Below, in pieces: positions 17,845 through 28,087 of a DNA stretch of 64,000 nucleotides. The DNA lies in the NCBI GenBank assembly GCA_026004775.1, contig BPJU01000022.1:35719-99718 (forward strand), written 5' to 3'. The first letter of the stretch is position 1. The number at the start of each line of letters is the position of its first letter. The position numbers and the translations under genes are program-made. The DNA comes from Pirellulaceae bacterium (lineage in GTDB: Bacteria; Planctomycetota; Planctomycetia; Pirellulales; Pirellulaceae). The notes under the pieces were generated by a model. The model worked only from the letters and a program-made list of their open reading frames with translations. It made no database searches and was not told the DNA's origin.

Positions 17845-20800
17845 ATGGTTTTCAGCTTACGTGCCAAGTATGCGATCCGCGTAGCCGCGGCAGCCGTACT
17901 CTGTGTCTCGGTTACGCTTCGAGCCGAGGAAAAAAAGAAGGTGGTTTTCATTGCGGGAAGGCCCAGCCACGGCTACGGAGCCCATGAACACTTTGCCGGT
18001 TGTACTTTGCTGGCCAGGGCGCTGGAACAAGGCATGCCGAACTTTACCGCGGTGGTGGTGCGGAACGGCTGGCCGGAGGATAAGTCTATCCTGGAAGACG
18101 CTGACGCGATCGTGATCTATGCCGATGGTGGCGGCGGTCACCCGGTGTTGCCGCATTTACAAGAAGTCGATCGCCTGGCCGAGCGAGGCGTGGGAATTGT
18201 ATGCATCCACTACGCCGTCGAAGTGCCGAAGGGCGAACCGGGCAACTATTTTCTGAAATGGATTGGCGGCTATTTCGAGACCTATTGGTCGGTCAACCCA
18301 CATTGGTTGGCCAAGTTCGAGAAGTTGCCGGAACACCCGATTACACGGGGCGTCAAACCGTTTGCCATCGATGATGAATGGTATTATCACATGCGTTTTC
18401 GGCCGGACATGGAGGGAGTAACGCCGATTCTGACGGCTGTGCCGCCAGCCAGCACTCTGAATCGCCCCGACGGACCGCATAGCGGCAATCCCTACGTCCG
18501 CGCGAAAGTGGGCCAGCCGCAGCACGTGGCCTGGGCCACCGAACGGCCTGACGGGGGACGCGGCTTCGGGTTCACCGGGGGCCACTTCCATTGGAATTGG
18601 GGAGACCCGAATTTCCGCAAGCTGGTGTTGAATGCGATCGTCTGGGCAGCGCGTGCCGAAGTACCTGCGGAAGGCGTCCCGCTCCAGCCAGTGACGCTCA
18701 AAGACCTGGAAGCCAATCAAGACTACCCGCCGCCGGCGAACTTTGACCGGGAGGCGATCCGCAAGCGGCTGGGGCTTCCGCCTGACGAGCCCTCGCCGGG
18801 CGACTCGCAAAAGTCGCCGCCGGGCGCAGCCAGCGGCTCTTCTGGACGCGGCGACGTGCGGCCGCTTTTTCGTTCGCCCGTGATCACATCGCAGACGCCT
18901 GGGCACAGTGTGGCCATGGACGTGCCTCTTGCCGGCGCTGGCGAGCTGTATCTTGTGGTGACCGATGCAGGAGACGGTTACAGTTGTGACTGGGCTGATT
19001 GGATCGAACCTCGCCTGGTGGGCCCGGCTGGCGAAAAAAAGCTGACGGAAATCCGCTGGAAGCGTGCCACCGCAGCTTGGGGACAGGTTCAGGTGAATCG
19101 CAATGCGGCAGGAGGGCCGCTGCGGGTTGCCGGCCAGCCGGTCGAGTACGGCATCGGCACCCACGCCTACTCGGTGATCGCCTTCGACGTGCCGGAGGGT
19201 TACGAGCGGTTGGTGGGACGAGTGGGCCTGGACGAGGGCGGAACGAGCCAATCGGGCTGTGGGGCAGCCGCCTCCGTGCAGTTTTTTGTCTACAGCAGCC
19301 CGCCGCCGCCACCGGCTGCGGGGCCCTCTTCCCGCCACGACCCGGAACTGGCCGTCGCCGCTCTGGACGTGGCCGATGGCCTTGAGGCCACTCTCTTTGC
19401 CAGCGAACCGCAGCTCTTGAGTGTCACGAACCTGGACATCGACGCTCGAGGCCGCGTCTGGGTGTGCGAAGTGGTGAACTACCGCCGCCACAACGGCGAA
19501 CGCCCTGAAGGCGATCGCATTCTGATACTGGAGGATCACGATCACGACGGGCGCGCCGACCAGGTAAAAGTGTATTATCAGGGACGGGATGTGGATTCCG
19601 CCATGGGAATCTGTGTGTTAGGAAATCGGGTTATCGTATCAGCAAGCCCGAAAATACTTATCTTTACCGACGAAGACGGGGACGACCGCCCTGACAAGAA
19701 AGAAGTTTTCTTTGATTACACCGGCCAGCCACAGCACGATCATTCTGCCCATACTTTCTTATTTGGGCCTGATGGAAAGTTATATTGGAATTTCGGCAAT
19801 ACCGGCCAGAAAGTTTGTCGTCCTGATGGTTCGGTCGTGAAAGATCTGTTTGGTAGACCGGTGGTAGACGATGGAAAGCCCTTTTATGGAGGCATGGTGT
19901 TCCGGTGTGAACCTGACGGGAGCCGTTTCGAAGTTCTGGCCCACAATTTTCGCAACAATTATGAAGTGACGGTCGACTCGTTCGGAAATCTATGGCAGTC
20001 CGACAACGATGACGATGGTAACCGCGGGGTGCGCATCAATTTCGTGATGGAATATGGCAATTATGGCTATCGAGACGAATTAACGGGGGCGGGGTGGCAG
20101 TCGCCGCGCACCGATTGGGAAGAAGAAATCCCCAGGCGGCATTGGCACCAGAACGATCCGGGGGTCGTTCCCAACTTGTTGCATACGGGAGCCGGATCAC
20201 CGACCGGGATTACCGTGTATGAGGGGCGATTGTTGCCGGAGCGTTTTTGGGACCAGGTGATCCATTGCGACGCCGGACCGAACGTGGTGCGAGCGTATCG
20301 GGTAGAACCGGAGGGAGCCGGCTATCGGGCACGGATCGAGAACCTGGTGCACGGGGCTCGCGACAATTGGTTCCGCCCGGCCGACGTATGCGTGGCTCCG
20401 GACGGGTCGATTTTCATTACGGACTGGTACGATCCGGGAGTGGGCGGGCACAACATGGTGGATATGGAACGCGGGCGAATATTCCGCGTCGCTCCGCCCG
20501 GGCACCCCTACCGTATCCCGAAATTCGATTTTCAGACGGTGGCTGGGGCCTGTGCGGCTCTGCGCAATCCGAATTATGCGGTTCGTTACCTGGCTTTTAC
20601 GGCACTGATCAACTTTGGTTCACAGGCGGTGCCCGCCTTGGAACAGATGGCTACCACGGACGGTGAACCGCGAATGCGTGCCCGCGCCTTGTGGGTGCTG
20701 GGAAAACTGGCTGGGCAAGGTCGCCGGGCCGTGCAATTGGCTCTCAAGGATCCGCACCCCCAAGTGCGGATCGTCGGTATTCGCCTGGCCCGGCAACTCG

Positions 20801-22296
20801 AAATACCTTTCGTACCCCTATGGAACGAATTCTTAAGAGACGAATCGGATCGGCATGTGCTGCGCGAATGCGCCATTGCGCTCCACAGGCGGCAAGAGCA
20901 AGGCACAGCCCAGGTGTGGGCCCACCTGGCGCTCAAGTATCAGCCAGGCGACCGCTGGTACTTGGAGGCGCTGGGGATCGGCGCCGACCAGCAATGGGAT
21001 GCTTGTTGCCAGGCGTGGCTGGAAATGGCCGGCCAGGACGTGCTGAACACGCAAGCCGGGCGCGACATCGTGTGGCGGTCACGAGCGAGCCAAACTGCCC
21101 AGTGGCTGGTGAAAATCATCCGGCAAGGCAGCGGGCAGGCTGGTCCGCTGGCTCGATACTTCCGCGCGCTCGATTTTCAGAAAGCGGAAAACCGTAATCA
21201 GGCGCTCCTGAAGTTATGGGAAGCGCGAAAGGAGTGGCACAGCGAGGACCGAGCACTGGTGTTGGTCGAACTACTGGCTCGGTTGGAACCGTCGAGTTTG
21301 GCCGACACCGGCCGGCGGAACGAAGTGTTTCGAGAGTTGCTCGAGCTGCCGCGCGATGAGCGGTTTGTGCAGTTGGTGGGCCGGTGGCAAGCCGAACCTT
21401 TATATCCGGAACTGTTACGAGTAGCCGTTGAGCATGGTGAGCCGAACGTGCGGGTCGAGGCATTGCGGCAATTGTTGCGACGGGAACAAATATCACTTTT
21501 GACCAACGCTTTGCACGACGAAGATCGGACCACAGCCACCCGGTTGATTGAAGTATTGGGATTGGCAGCCGACGGCCGCAGCTCCTCGTTGCTCGTTGAT
21601 CTGGCCAAGGATCCAAGCCAGGATCTTGAACTTCGGCGGAAAGCCGTCATCGCCTTGGGACGAAGCCAGGCGGGCACGCGCTGGATGATACGAGAGGTCG
21701 AGCAGGGTACGCTGGATTTAGCCCTGAAAGAAGCCGTGGCACAAGCCCTGCACGGCTCGCCGATCGCCGAAGCACGCGCTGCCGGCCAAAAACTGTTCCC
21801 ACTGCCGGCCGGCAAAGAAAACCAGCCCTTGCCGCCCGTAGACCGGCTGGCCTCTCTTTCAGGCGATGCGGCGCGGGGCCGCGAACTGTTTCGCACCACC
21901 GGCCAATGTGCGAATTGTCACCGAGTGGGCTCCGAGGGCAAAGCTGTGGGCCCAGCGCTTAACGACATCGGAGCAAAATTGAGCCGGCAGGCTCTCATCG
22001 AGTCGATCCTGTTCCCCAGTGCGGGTATCAGTCACAATTATGAAACGTATGCGGTTGCTACCGCCGACGGTGAAGTGATCACAGGGCTGCTGGTTAGTCG
22101 CACCAATGAGGAGTTGCTGTTGAAAACGCAGGAAGCGCTGGTGCGGCGTCTGGCGATGAGGGACGTTGAGTCCATCCGCAAGCTGGAAGTTTCTCTCATG
22201 CCCGCCGACCTGGCCAAACAGCTTTCAGCACAAGATCTGGTGGACCTGGTGGAGTATTTAGCTACGCTGCGCGGCGAATCGTCCAGTGGTCCGTAA
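17845..22296 (+). CDS. PVC-type heme-binding CxxCH protein with ThuA, NPCBM-like and HEAT regions
   Basis: A 1483-residue exported multidomain protein. Order: signal peptide (1-28), ThuA-like glutamine-amidotransferase fold (about 29-285; VVFIAGRPSHGYGAHEH), a galactose-binding NPCBM-like beta domain (about 345-485), the PVC membrane-bound-dehydrogenase propeller (about 500-870; LEATLFASEPQLLSVTNLDID, VTVDSFGNLWQSDNDDDGN), HEAT-like helices (about 885-1325), and a C-terminal cytochrome c domain with CANCH at residues 1354-1358. The family is characteristic of Planctomycetota and Verrucomicrobiota and is thought to oxidise sugars or related compounds in the periplasm, passing electrons to the heme; substrate unknown. 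AAGGAGA precedes the ATG. Confidence 0.95.
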   Translation: MVFSLRAKYAIRVAAAAVLCVSVTLRAEEKKKVVFIAGRPSHGYGAHEHFAGCTLLARALEQGMPNFTAVVVRNGWPEDKSILEDADAIVIYADGGGGHPVLPHLQEVDRLAERGVGIVCIHYAVEVPKGEPGNYFLKWIGGYFETYWSVNPHWLAKFEKLPEHPITRGVKPFAIDDEWYYHMRFRPDMEGVTPILTAVPPASTLNRPDGPHSGNPYVRAKVGQPQHVAWATERPDGGRGFGFTGGHFHWNWGDPNFRKLVLNAIVWAARAEVPAEGVPLQPVTLKDLEANQDYPPPANFDREAIRKRLGLPPDEPSPGDSQKSPPGAASGSSGRGDVRPLFRSPVITSQTPGHSVAMDVPLAGAGELYLVVTDAGDGYSCDWADWIEPRLVGPAGEKKLTEIRWKRATAAWGQVQVNRNAAGGPLRVAGQPVEYGIGTHAYSVIAFDVPEGYERLVGRVGLDEGGTSQSGCGAAASVQFFVYSSPPPPPAAGPSSRHDPELAVAALDVADGLEATLFASEPQLLSVTNLDIDARGRVWVCEVVNYRRHNGERPEGDRILILEDHDHDGRADQVKVYYQGRDVDSAMGICVLGNRVIVSASPKILIFTDEDGDDRPDKKEVFFDYTGQPQHDHSAHTFLFGPDGKLYWNFGNTGQKVCRPDGSVVKDLFGRPVVDDGKPFYGGMVFRCEPDGSRFEVLAHNFRNNYEVTVDSFGNLWQSDNDDDGNRGVRINFVMEYGNYGYRDELTGAGWQSPRTDWEEEIPRRHWHQNDPGVVPNLLHTGAGSPTGITVYEGRLLPERFWDQVIHCDAGPNVVRAYRVEPEGAGYRARIENLVHGARDNWFRPADVCVAPDGSIFITDWYDPGVGGHNMVDMERGRIFRVAPPGHPYRIPKFDFQTVAGACAALRNPNYAVRYLAFTALINFGSQAVPALEQMATTDGEPRMRARALWVLGKLAGQGRRAVQLALKDPHPQVRIVGIRLARQLEIPFVPLWNEFLRDESDRHVLRECAIALHRRQEQGTAQVWAHLALKYQPGDRWYLEALGIGADQQWDACCQAWLEMAGQDVLNTQAGRDIVWRSRASQTAQWLVKIIRQGSGQAGPLARYFRALDFQKAENRNQALLKLWEARKEWHSEDRALVLVELLARLEPSSLADTGRRNEVFRELLELPRDERFVQLVGRWQAEPLYPELLRVAVEHGEPNVRVEALRQLLRREQISLLTNALHDEDRTTATRLIEVLGLAADGRSSSLLVDLAKDPSQDLELRRKAVIALGRSQAGTRWMIREVEQGTLDLALKEAVAQALHGSPIAEARAAGQKLFPLPAGKENQPLPPVDRLASLSGDAARGRELFRTTGQCANCHRVGSEGKAVGPALNDIGAKLSRQALIESILFPSAGISHNYETYAVATADGEVITGLLVSRTNEELLLKTQEALVRRLAMRDVESIRKLEVSLMPADLAKQLSAQDLVDLVEYLATLRGESSSGP

Positions 22297-22426
22297 AGCG
22301 CCCGGCGTCGGGTTTGGGTGGCAATTACCGTGCAGTCGCCTGGAGAGTGCCCGGTTAGGCGCAGATGCTTGGATTGAACCGTGTGGCAGTTTGCGGCAAG
22401 CCGATCATCCGGCAATGGCAGTTTGT

Positions 22427-22898
22427 TCAGGGAGTGGGCCGGCTCGAGGCGACCAGCGGTTCGGCTGGCGAAGGCTGGGGATAGTCCGTCCGCCGGCGAA
22501 GCGATTCCACATAGTCGATCAGTTGGTTCACGTCGTCCGCGAATTCCTTCCAGTAGTCTCCATCGCGATACGTGATATGGCTGACGGAGTGGCCACTGCT
22601 GAGGGCTCGTAGCGTATTGCGCACGCGAAAGAGCGGCCCGACGAAACGATGGCTGATTCGCACCGCGTCAATCATCACCAACGGCAGCAGCAACAAGGAT
22701 GCAATGAGAATCGGCAGGCTCTGTCGCTGCAACCGTGACGATGAGGTGGCTCCCATCGATTACCGGTTCGGTAAGAGTTTTCCAGCAGACGGTCATGAAA
22801 AACACCGTCAACAGGCACTCCAACCAATAAAGCGAACACCGCAGAACGAATGCCATCTGGATTTCGGGGTGAATCCACAAACGTTTTCGTGTTCTCAC
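22427..22898 (-). pseudogene. HAMP-like membrane protein, frameshifted
   Basis: Two minus-strand frames together make a small two-helix membrane protein. Part 1 starts at GTG 22898, preceded by GGAGGG at seven bases, and gives RTRKRLWIHPEIQMAF plus a first membrane helix (LYWLECLLTVFFMTVCW). Part 2, shifted by one base, gives the second helix (LPILIASLLLLPLVMIDAVR) and a HAMP-like stretch (FVGPLFRVRNTLRALSSG, then DGDYWKEFADDVNQLIDYV) to the stop. The switch lies roughly between 22690 and 22770; the downstream frame has a stop just before that. Planctomycetes have a family with this exact order. One base too many is present, by sequence error or real decay. Confidence 0.7.
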
Positions 22899-23250
22899 TG
22901 CGGTACCCTCCGGCGCTAAGCGGGCGTAGCTGGGCCGACATGATTGGGCAAAATCGATCACCCACTGGCGTCGGCCGAATGGCTCCAAACAAACTCCAGA
23001 CAAATATAGAATAACCGAGAGATGACACGACCTTTATTGCGTTAAACGCACCCCGATTTCGCAAAATAGTCGCACTTTGAAAAGGAGACGCGTTTACCAT
23101 TGCGGATTATTTCGGTGGTAACGGTTGTTCGGTATGCACAGCCCTGTTCACATCGGCGTCGGTGCTAGTCCGATTAATAATCTTACCGCCTGACCAAAGT
23201 TGTGGCTGGGTTGTCCGGAATCGGATGGATATGCCGAAAGGAATTGCCCG
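22899..23250. other. Divergent intergenic region, nothing recognised
   Basis: 352 bases between the HAMP-like gene (minus) and the thioredoxin-like gene (plus). No gene, repeat or convincing promoter was seen. Confidence 0.4.
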
Positions 23251-23706
23251 ATGTGGAGATGGACGGCGATTGGCGCAGCGGCTGGATGGCTCTTGCTGGT
23301 GAGCTTGCTCGGGGCCGCCGAGCCGACGGCATCCGGCTTGTCTTGGCGAAGTCTGGAAGAGGCTTGGCGATTGGCTCAGGCACAGCAAAAGCCGATGCTG
23401 GTCTATATCTCGCTTTCCGGATGTTCCTATTGTCGCATGATGGATCAATACACGTTGGCGGAACCGCAGTTGCGCCGGGAACTGGAAGAGCGGTTCGTGC
23501 TGGCACGCCTGGATGGTGAAAAACACGCCGGTTGGGTCGAACGATGGTCGATCAAATCGTATCCGACGCTGGTTATTATCTCTCCGGACAATCGGATGAT
23601 GAGTAGGATGAGCGGCTTTATGAAGTCGGAAGAGCTTTGGAAACAGTTATCGGCCTGTTGTATCGACCGAGTAGGTGAACGTACCAGGGAAAACAAGCTG
23701 CAATAG
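23251..23706 (+). CDS. Exported thioredoxin-fold protein
   Basis: A 151-residue protein with a signal peptide (about 1-23, ending near LLGAAEP) and a thioredoxin fold of the Thioredoxin_7/DsbD-gamma kind. The active-site motif is SGCSYCRMM (CxxC, residues about 57-60), preceded by KPMLVYIS and followed by the cis-proline element SYPTLVIISPD. It probably reduces or forms disulfides in the periplasm. Start at 23251 has AAAGGA upstream; an in-frame start at 23200 would put 17 polar residues before the signal peptide. No partner gene is adjacent. Confidence 0.88.
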   Translation: MWRWTAIGAAAGWLLLVSLLGAAEPTASGLSWRSLEEAWRLAQAQQKPMLVYISLSGCSYCRMMDQYTLAEPQLRRELEERFVLARLDGEKHAGWVERWSIKSYPTLVIISPDNRMMSRMSGFMKSEELWKQLSACCIDRVGERTRENKLQ

Positions 23707-23826
23707 GTGGCAGGGTAGAACGCACCTATTTCATCAAAGAAATCTCACAGAGTGTGTGGGATACGGGTTTGCTTTTCTACGTCCGCGTGGTTGTTAGGTG
23801 CCGACCAGACGCGGCCCGCGGCGGCA

Positions 23827-25194
23827 TTATGAGCGTTCTTCAAAAGCGCGTACGACTACTTCGCACAGTTGATTCGCCTGTTCGCGCGACCGGGCTTCGG
23901 CGATTACGCGCACGATCGGCTCCGTGTTGCTTCCCCGCACCAATACCCATTTGTCCTCCCAGTCCCAGCGTACTCCGTCTTGCCGGTCGACCGATGCGGT
24001 ACTGTTCCACTGGCGCTCCAGACGCCGAAGAACCTGATCGAGTACTTGGGGGGAAGGGCAGATGACTTTGGACTTCACGATGTGGTACTGGGGTAACATC
24101 GCTGCCAATTGGCTGAGCTTCTTGCCGGAAACGGCCATAAGGTCCAGTATCTGAGCCATTCCGGCGAAACTGTCGCGTACCCAGCCGACGTCGGGATCGA
24201 TCGGGCCGCCATTGCCTTCGCCCCCGTAAACAGCTCCGGACTTGCGCATCGCTTCCACCACGTGGGCCTCGCCCACCGGCGCGCGCAGGCATGGAACGCC
24301 CGCTTGCTGACACAGATCGACAGTCATGCGGCTGGTGGCGCAATTGATGACCACCGGACCGGCTCGCTGTTGCAACCGCCTCATCACACACAGCGCAACG
24401 GTGTACTCTTCACCCACATAGCGGCCGTGTTCATCGATCAGTGCCAGGCGGTCGGCGTCCGGGTCCTGGCAGAAGCCGACGTCGGCACTCAGGGCCGGGA
24501 CTTGGCTGGCGACGGCGGCCAGATTCTCTGCCGTAGGCTCCGGAGGATGCTCAAACTGGCCGTCGGGCGTTTCCCCCAAACACCTCACTTCGCAACTCAG
24601 CTCTCGGAGCAATCGTATTCCAAGCCCGCTACCGGCGCCGTGGTTGGAATCCAGCAGAACACGGAATTTGCATGCCCGAATACGCTCGACATCCACTGTT
24701 GCCAGTATCCGCTGGAGGTGTTCTTCGTGGGGATTTTCCAGATCCAGGAGTTGGCCTATCTGGTCGTGTGCCGCCCACGGGCATTGGGCAAGCGAGAGGT
24801 TTTGGAAGAGCTGGCCGATGCGGTATCCCACTTGCGGTGCCACGACGCGTCCGGAAGCGTCGAATAGTTTGAGGCCGTTGTATGGGGCCGGATTATGGCT
24901 GGCCGTGATTTGGACGGCCCCGGCCAATCGGCGGCTGGAAACCAGCACGCCCACCGTGGGTGTGGCCAGGACTGCGCCGCTAAGAACTGTTCTTCCCAGG
25001 GCGGCAAGTGTGCCTTCCACCAGCCGTGCAAGCGCGATGCCGCTGGGGCGGCCGTCGCGGCTGACGAGCACGCGTCCGGGGGCAAATTCCGCGGCAGCAG
25101 CCGCCACGTACCGGACTATCCCCTCCGGCTGCAATGCCGTGCCCACAACCCCGCGCAGCCCCGATACGCTGGCGATCAACTTGTCCTGGCTCAT
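23827..25194 (-). CDS. Phosphohexomutase (phosphoglucosamine/phosphomannomutase family)
   Basis: A 455-residue alpha-D-phosphohexomutase with all four domains. The phosphoserine loop is TASHNPAPYNGLK, the magnesium loop is DPDADRLALID, the sugar-binding loop is GGEGNGG, and the phosphate-binding loop near the end is RGSNTEPIVRVIAEA. The opening IASVSGLRGVVG and the GEGNGG loop fit the archaeal/planctomycete GlmM-like group, converting glucosamine 6-phosphate or mannose/glucose 6-phosphate to the 1-phosphate. Start at 25194; an in-frame start at 25260 adds 22 residues before the conserved fold. Exact sugar uncertain. Confidence 0.92.
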   Translation of the reverse strand: MSQDKLIASVSGLRGVVGTALQPEGIVRYVAAAAAEFAPGRVLVSRDGRPSGIALARLVEGTLAALGRTVLSGAVLATPTVGVLVSSRRLAGAVQITASHNPAPYNGLKLFDASGRVVAPQVGYRIGQLFQNLSLAQCPWAAHDQIGQLLDLENPHEEHLQRILATVDVERIRACKFRVLLDSNHGAGSGLGIRLLRELSCEVRCLGETPDGQFEHPPEPTAENLAAVASQVPALSADVGFCQDPDADRLALIDEHGRYVGEEYTVALCVMRRLQQRAGPVVINCATSRMTVDLCQQAGVPCLRAPVGEAHVVEAMRKSGAVYGGEGNGGPIDPDVGWVRDSFAGMAQILDLMAVSGKKLSQLAAMLPQYHIVKSKVICPSPQVLDQVLRRLERQWNSTASVDRQDGVRWDWEDKWVLVRGSNTEPIVRVIAEARSREQANQLCEVVVRAFEERS

Positions 25195-25475
25195 CCACCA
25201 CCGCCTTCGCTCAAAAGGCACTACGCTCGTCTCAAACCCCGCGGCGACCGGTACCCGCACCCAGTTGCCGACGCAAACGAACCGTACTGGTGAAAGGGTG
25301 ACGTCCGCCTTTGTGGCGATGCTCTACATGCAGCGGCCTTTTCAAAGATACCTTACCTGAAGTGATACCTGGTAGACGCGCCGGCTGGCACGCACTACAA
25401 CGTTATCGTCTGTGAGGATTGCAACGGACGTGATGACGGCTGCGGTCGAGTCTGTCACTAAGGGAGAGTCGAGCG

Positions 25476-27848
25476 ATGTCGCAGAGCGCCACGGTCCCAC
25501 CGCCGTCTCCGGTCGCATTCGGTCACCCGGCCGGACTGTTTACTTTGTTTTTTGCCGAAATGTGGGAGCGTTTTTCGTTTTACGGCATGCGCGCCCTGCT
25601 GTTGCTCTACATGATGAAAGGCTTTTTGAAGTATCCCGACAGTGAAGCCTACACGGTGTATGGCGCTTACACGGCTTTGGTCTACATGACACCGTTTTTC
25701 GGCGGGATGCTGGCGGACCGAGTACTGGGGGCTCGCCGCGCCGTGGTGCTGGGCGCCATTCTGATGTCCGCCGGGCATTTGCTAATGACACTGCAATACA
25801 GTTGGGCATTTTTCGGAGCGCTGGCGTTGCTGATCGCCGGTAACGGCTTTTTCAAACCGAACATCTCGACCATCGTCGGCGCGCTTTACCCGCCGCAGAG
25901 CGTGCGGCGGGACGCGGGCTTTACGATCTTTTACATGGGGATCAACCTGGGCGCCGGCTTGGCTCCCCTGTTATGTGGCTACTTGGGTGAAACCTACGGC
26001 TGGCATTACGGTTTTGGACTGGCAACGATCGGAATGCTGGCCGGGTTGGTAGTGTTTATCAATTGGATTCCGCCGGCTGGAGTCGGGGATCCGCCCAGTT
26101 TGTCCTCCACGCCTGGTACGGCTCCTACAGAACGAGACTCGGAGGCTGATCGGGAATTGCAGCGCCGGATCCAGGAGCAATTGCCGTCTTATGCGGTAGT
26201 CGCGCAACCGCGGGAGGTCGATATCGCGGCACGGCGCCGCCTACAAAGTTTCGTCAGCATCGCCATCATCTGTGCTGGTGCGCTGGCGGCTGCGGGGGCT
26301 CTTTTATGCTATCACGCCAATTATCCCGGGTGGTGGGTTGTCAACGGCACGATCGCCTTGTTCCTCGTCCTGTCGGCCGCCGCTTCCAGCTATGCCCAGA
26401 CCAAGATCCTTAGAGACGGCAGGCGGCCGTTCCGCCTGGTTCCCGGAGAGTTGGCTGTCTATGCCGGCACGCTGGTCGCCCTGCCGATTCTAACTCTGCT
26501 TGTATCCGGGTTTGCGCCGCTCACGGAGAACCACCGGAGTGTTTCGTTGGTGAAGGAAGAGGCGCTGGAACGACTTGGGCGGGAGAAAAAAATCCGGGAT
26601 ACCTTGCTTAGTTGGCGCCGACTGGCGGCCAAAGAATCCCCGCGGCTGGCGGAGATGATCGAGTCGACCACCAAAAAATGGCAGGAAAAGAAAGCACTGA
26701 CCGACCTGCAGTCCGAAACCCTGCTCCAGGTCGTCCACCACGTGCAGGAAGGCCGGTGGAACGAAGCCCGCGCGTCGCTGGGTCAGTTGGCCGACGAATT
26801 CCGTAATCCCTTGAAGGCCATCCTTTACGTGGTGATTCACGAAACGAGCAAACCGGCGGGGCTGGTACTGTTCGTGGCGGGGATCTTGGCCTTCGGGTAC
26901 CTGGGCCTGGTGACCTTCAAATTGGAGCGGGTGGCCCGGCACCGCATGTATGTTGTGTTCATTTTGACATTTTTCTCGATGCTCTTCTGGAGTTTCTTCG
27001 AACAAGCGGGCAGTTCGGTAAATAACTTCACGGACCGCAATATCGATCGGGTCTTCGAATCCCGCCGGATCACATCGGAAGAGATCGGATCGGAAATCGA
27101 TATCGTTCCCACTCAGGAACAACTCGGCTACCGGAACGGCGACACCGTTTTCACGTTGGACCAACTTACCAAGTTCCGCGATGAGCTGGCGAAACTGCCG
27201 CCCCAGGAGCGGGAAAAGTTTACCATCCGCTGGAAAATTGCTTCCGACAATGTGGGCATGGGAGTGGCTCGGCAAAGCGAAGAGATTCCCACCAGCCAGT
27301 TCCAGGCCGTCAATCCGATTTGCATACTTTTGTTTGGTCTGGTGTTCAGCGGCCTGTGGGCGGCGTTAAGCAAGGTGGGGGCCGAGCCGAGCACACCCAT
27401 GAAATTCGCCCTGGGGCTGCTGCAACTGGGGTTGGGCTTTCTGGTTTTCTGGTACGGGGCGATCCATCACGACGAACGCGGGATGGTGGCCATGCGCTGG
27501 CTATTGCTGGGGTATCTACTTCATACCACCGGCGAACTTTGTCTGTCGCCCGTAGGCCTGTCGATGGTGACCCGCCTGGCACCGTCGGTGCTGGTGAGCA
27601 CGGTGATGGGGGCCTGGTTCCTGGCCACGGCGTTTTCGCAGTTTCTGGCCGCAATCATCGCCCAGTTCACCAACGTCACGGAAGGGATGGAGGGACAAGT
27701 TCCCCTTCCGATCGATACCGTGGATATTTACGGCGAGGTGTTCAAGACGGTAGGATTGGCGGCTGTAGTTTCGTCGGTGATTTGCATGCTGCTGGTACCG
27801 CTACTGAAAGCGTGGATGGGATCGGAACCGGCCGAAGGGAAGGAATAA
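25476..27848 (+). CDS. POT/PTR-family proton-dependent oligopeptide transporter
   Basis: A 790-residue inner-membrane symporter, much longer than the usual ~500. The N-terminal half has the family motif FAEMWERFSFYGMRALLLLYM (the ExxERFxxYG signature) and GGMLADRVLGARRAV; FKPNISTIVGALY is the PTR2 motif. Extra soluble segments lie at about residues 345-444 (charged, helical) and 519-612, between membrane helices; they carry no known domain that I recognise. The C-terminal helices include GELCLSPVGLSMVTRLAP. GGGAG precedes the ATG. Likely substrates are di- and tripeptides. Confidence 0.93.
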   Translation: MSQSATVPPPSPVAFGHPAGLFTLFFAEMWERFSFYGMRALLLLYMMKGFLKYPDSEAYTVYGAYTALVYMTPFFGGMLADRVLGARRAVVLGAILMSAGHLLMTLQYSWAFFGALALLIAGNGFFKPNISTIVGALYPPQSVRRDAGFTIFYMGINLGAGLAPLLCGYLGETYGWHYGFGLATIGMLAGLVVFINWIPPAGVGDPPSLSSTPGTAPTERDSEADRELQRRIQEQLPSYAVVAQPREVDIAARRRLQSFVSIAIICAGALAAAGALLCYHANYPGWWVVNGTIALFLVLSAAASSYAQTKILRDGRRPFRLVPGELAVYAGTLVALPILTLLVSGFAPLTENHRSVSLVKEEALERLGREKKIRDTLLSWRRLAAKESPRLAEMIESTTKKWQEKKALTDLQSETLLQVVHHVQEGRWNEARASLGQLADEFRNPLKAILYVVIHETSKPAGLVLFVAGILAFGYLGLVTFKLERVARHRMYVVFILTFFSMLFWSFFEQAGSSVNNFTDRNIDRVFESRRITSEEIGSEIDIVPTQEQLGYRNGDTVFTLDQLTKFRDELAKLPPQEREKFTIRWKIASDNVGMGVARQSEEIPTSQFQAVNPICILLFGLVFSGLWAALSKVGAEPSTPMKFALGLLQLGLGFLVFWYGAIHHDERGMVAMRWLLLGYLLHTTGELCLSPVGLSMVTRLAPSVLVSTVMGAWFLATAFSQFLAAIIAQFTNVTEGMEGQVPLPIDTVDIYGEVFKTVGLAAVVSSVICMLLVPLLKAWMGSEPAEGKE

Positions 27849-28087
27849 ATGCCGGGACTGCTTGGGCGGGATGAACAACCGTCCTTTACGCTACAGCCCA
27901 TACACGGACGTTTGCTGCGCCATCAAGAATCGCTACGGCTGTTGCGGGCGCCATGACCGACATCATGGCTACTGTTGTTGCAATTTGTGACGTGCTCTCA
28001 CCGCTCCAGTTTCTCCCGCTATCCAGACGATAGTGCCTGTGGTGTCGTGCGGTGCACGAAGTCAATGTATCGAGCGGGAGAGCAGCG

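Noticed and set aside
18157..19545. 462-codon minus-strand frame opposite the PVC heme protein
   Set aside because: Antisense shadow of well-supported ThuA and NPCBM-like regions.
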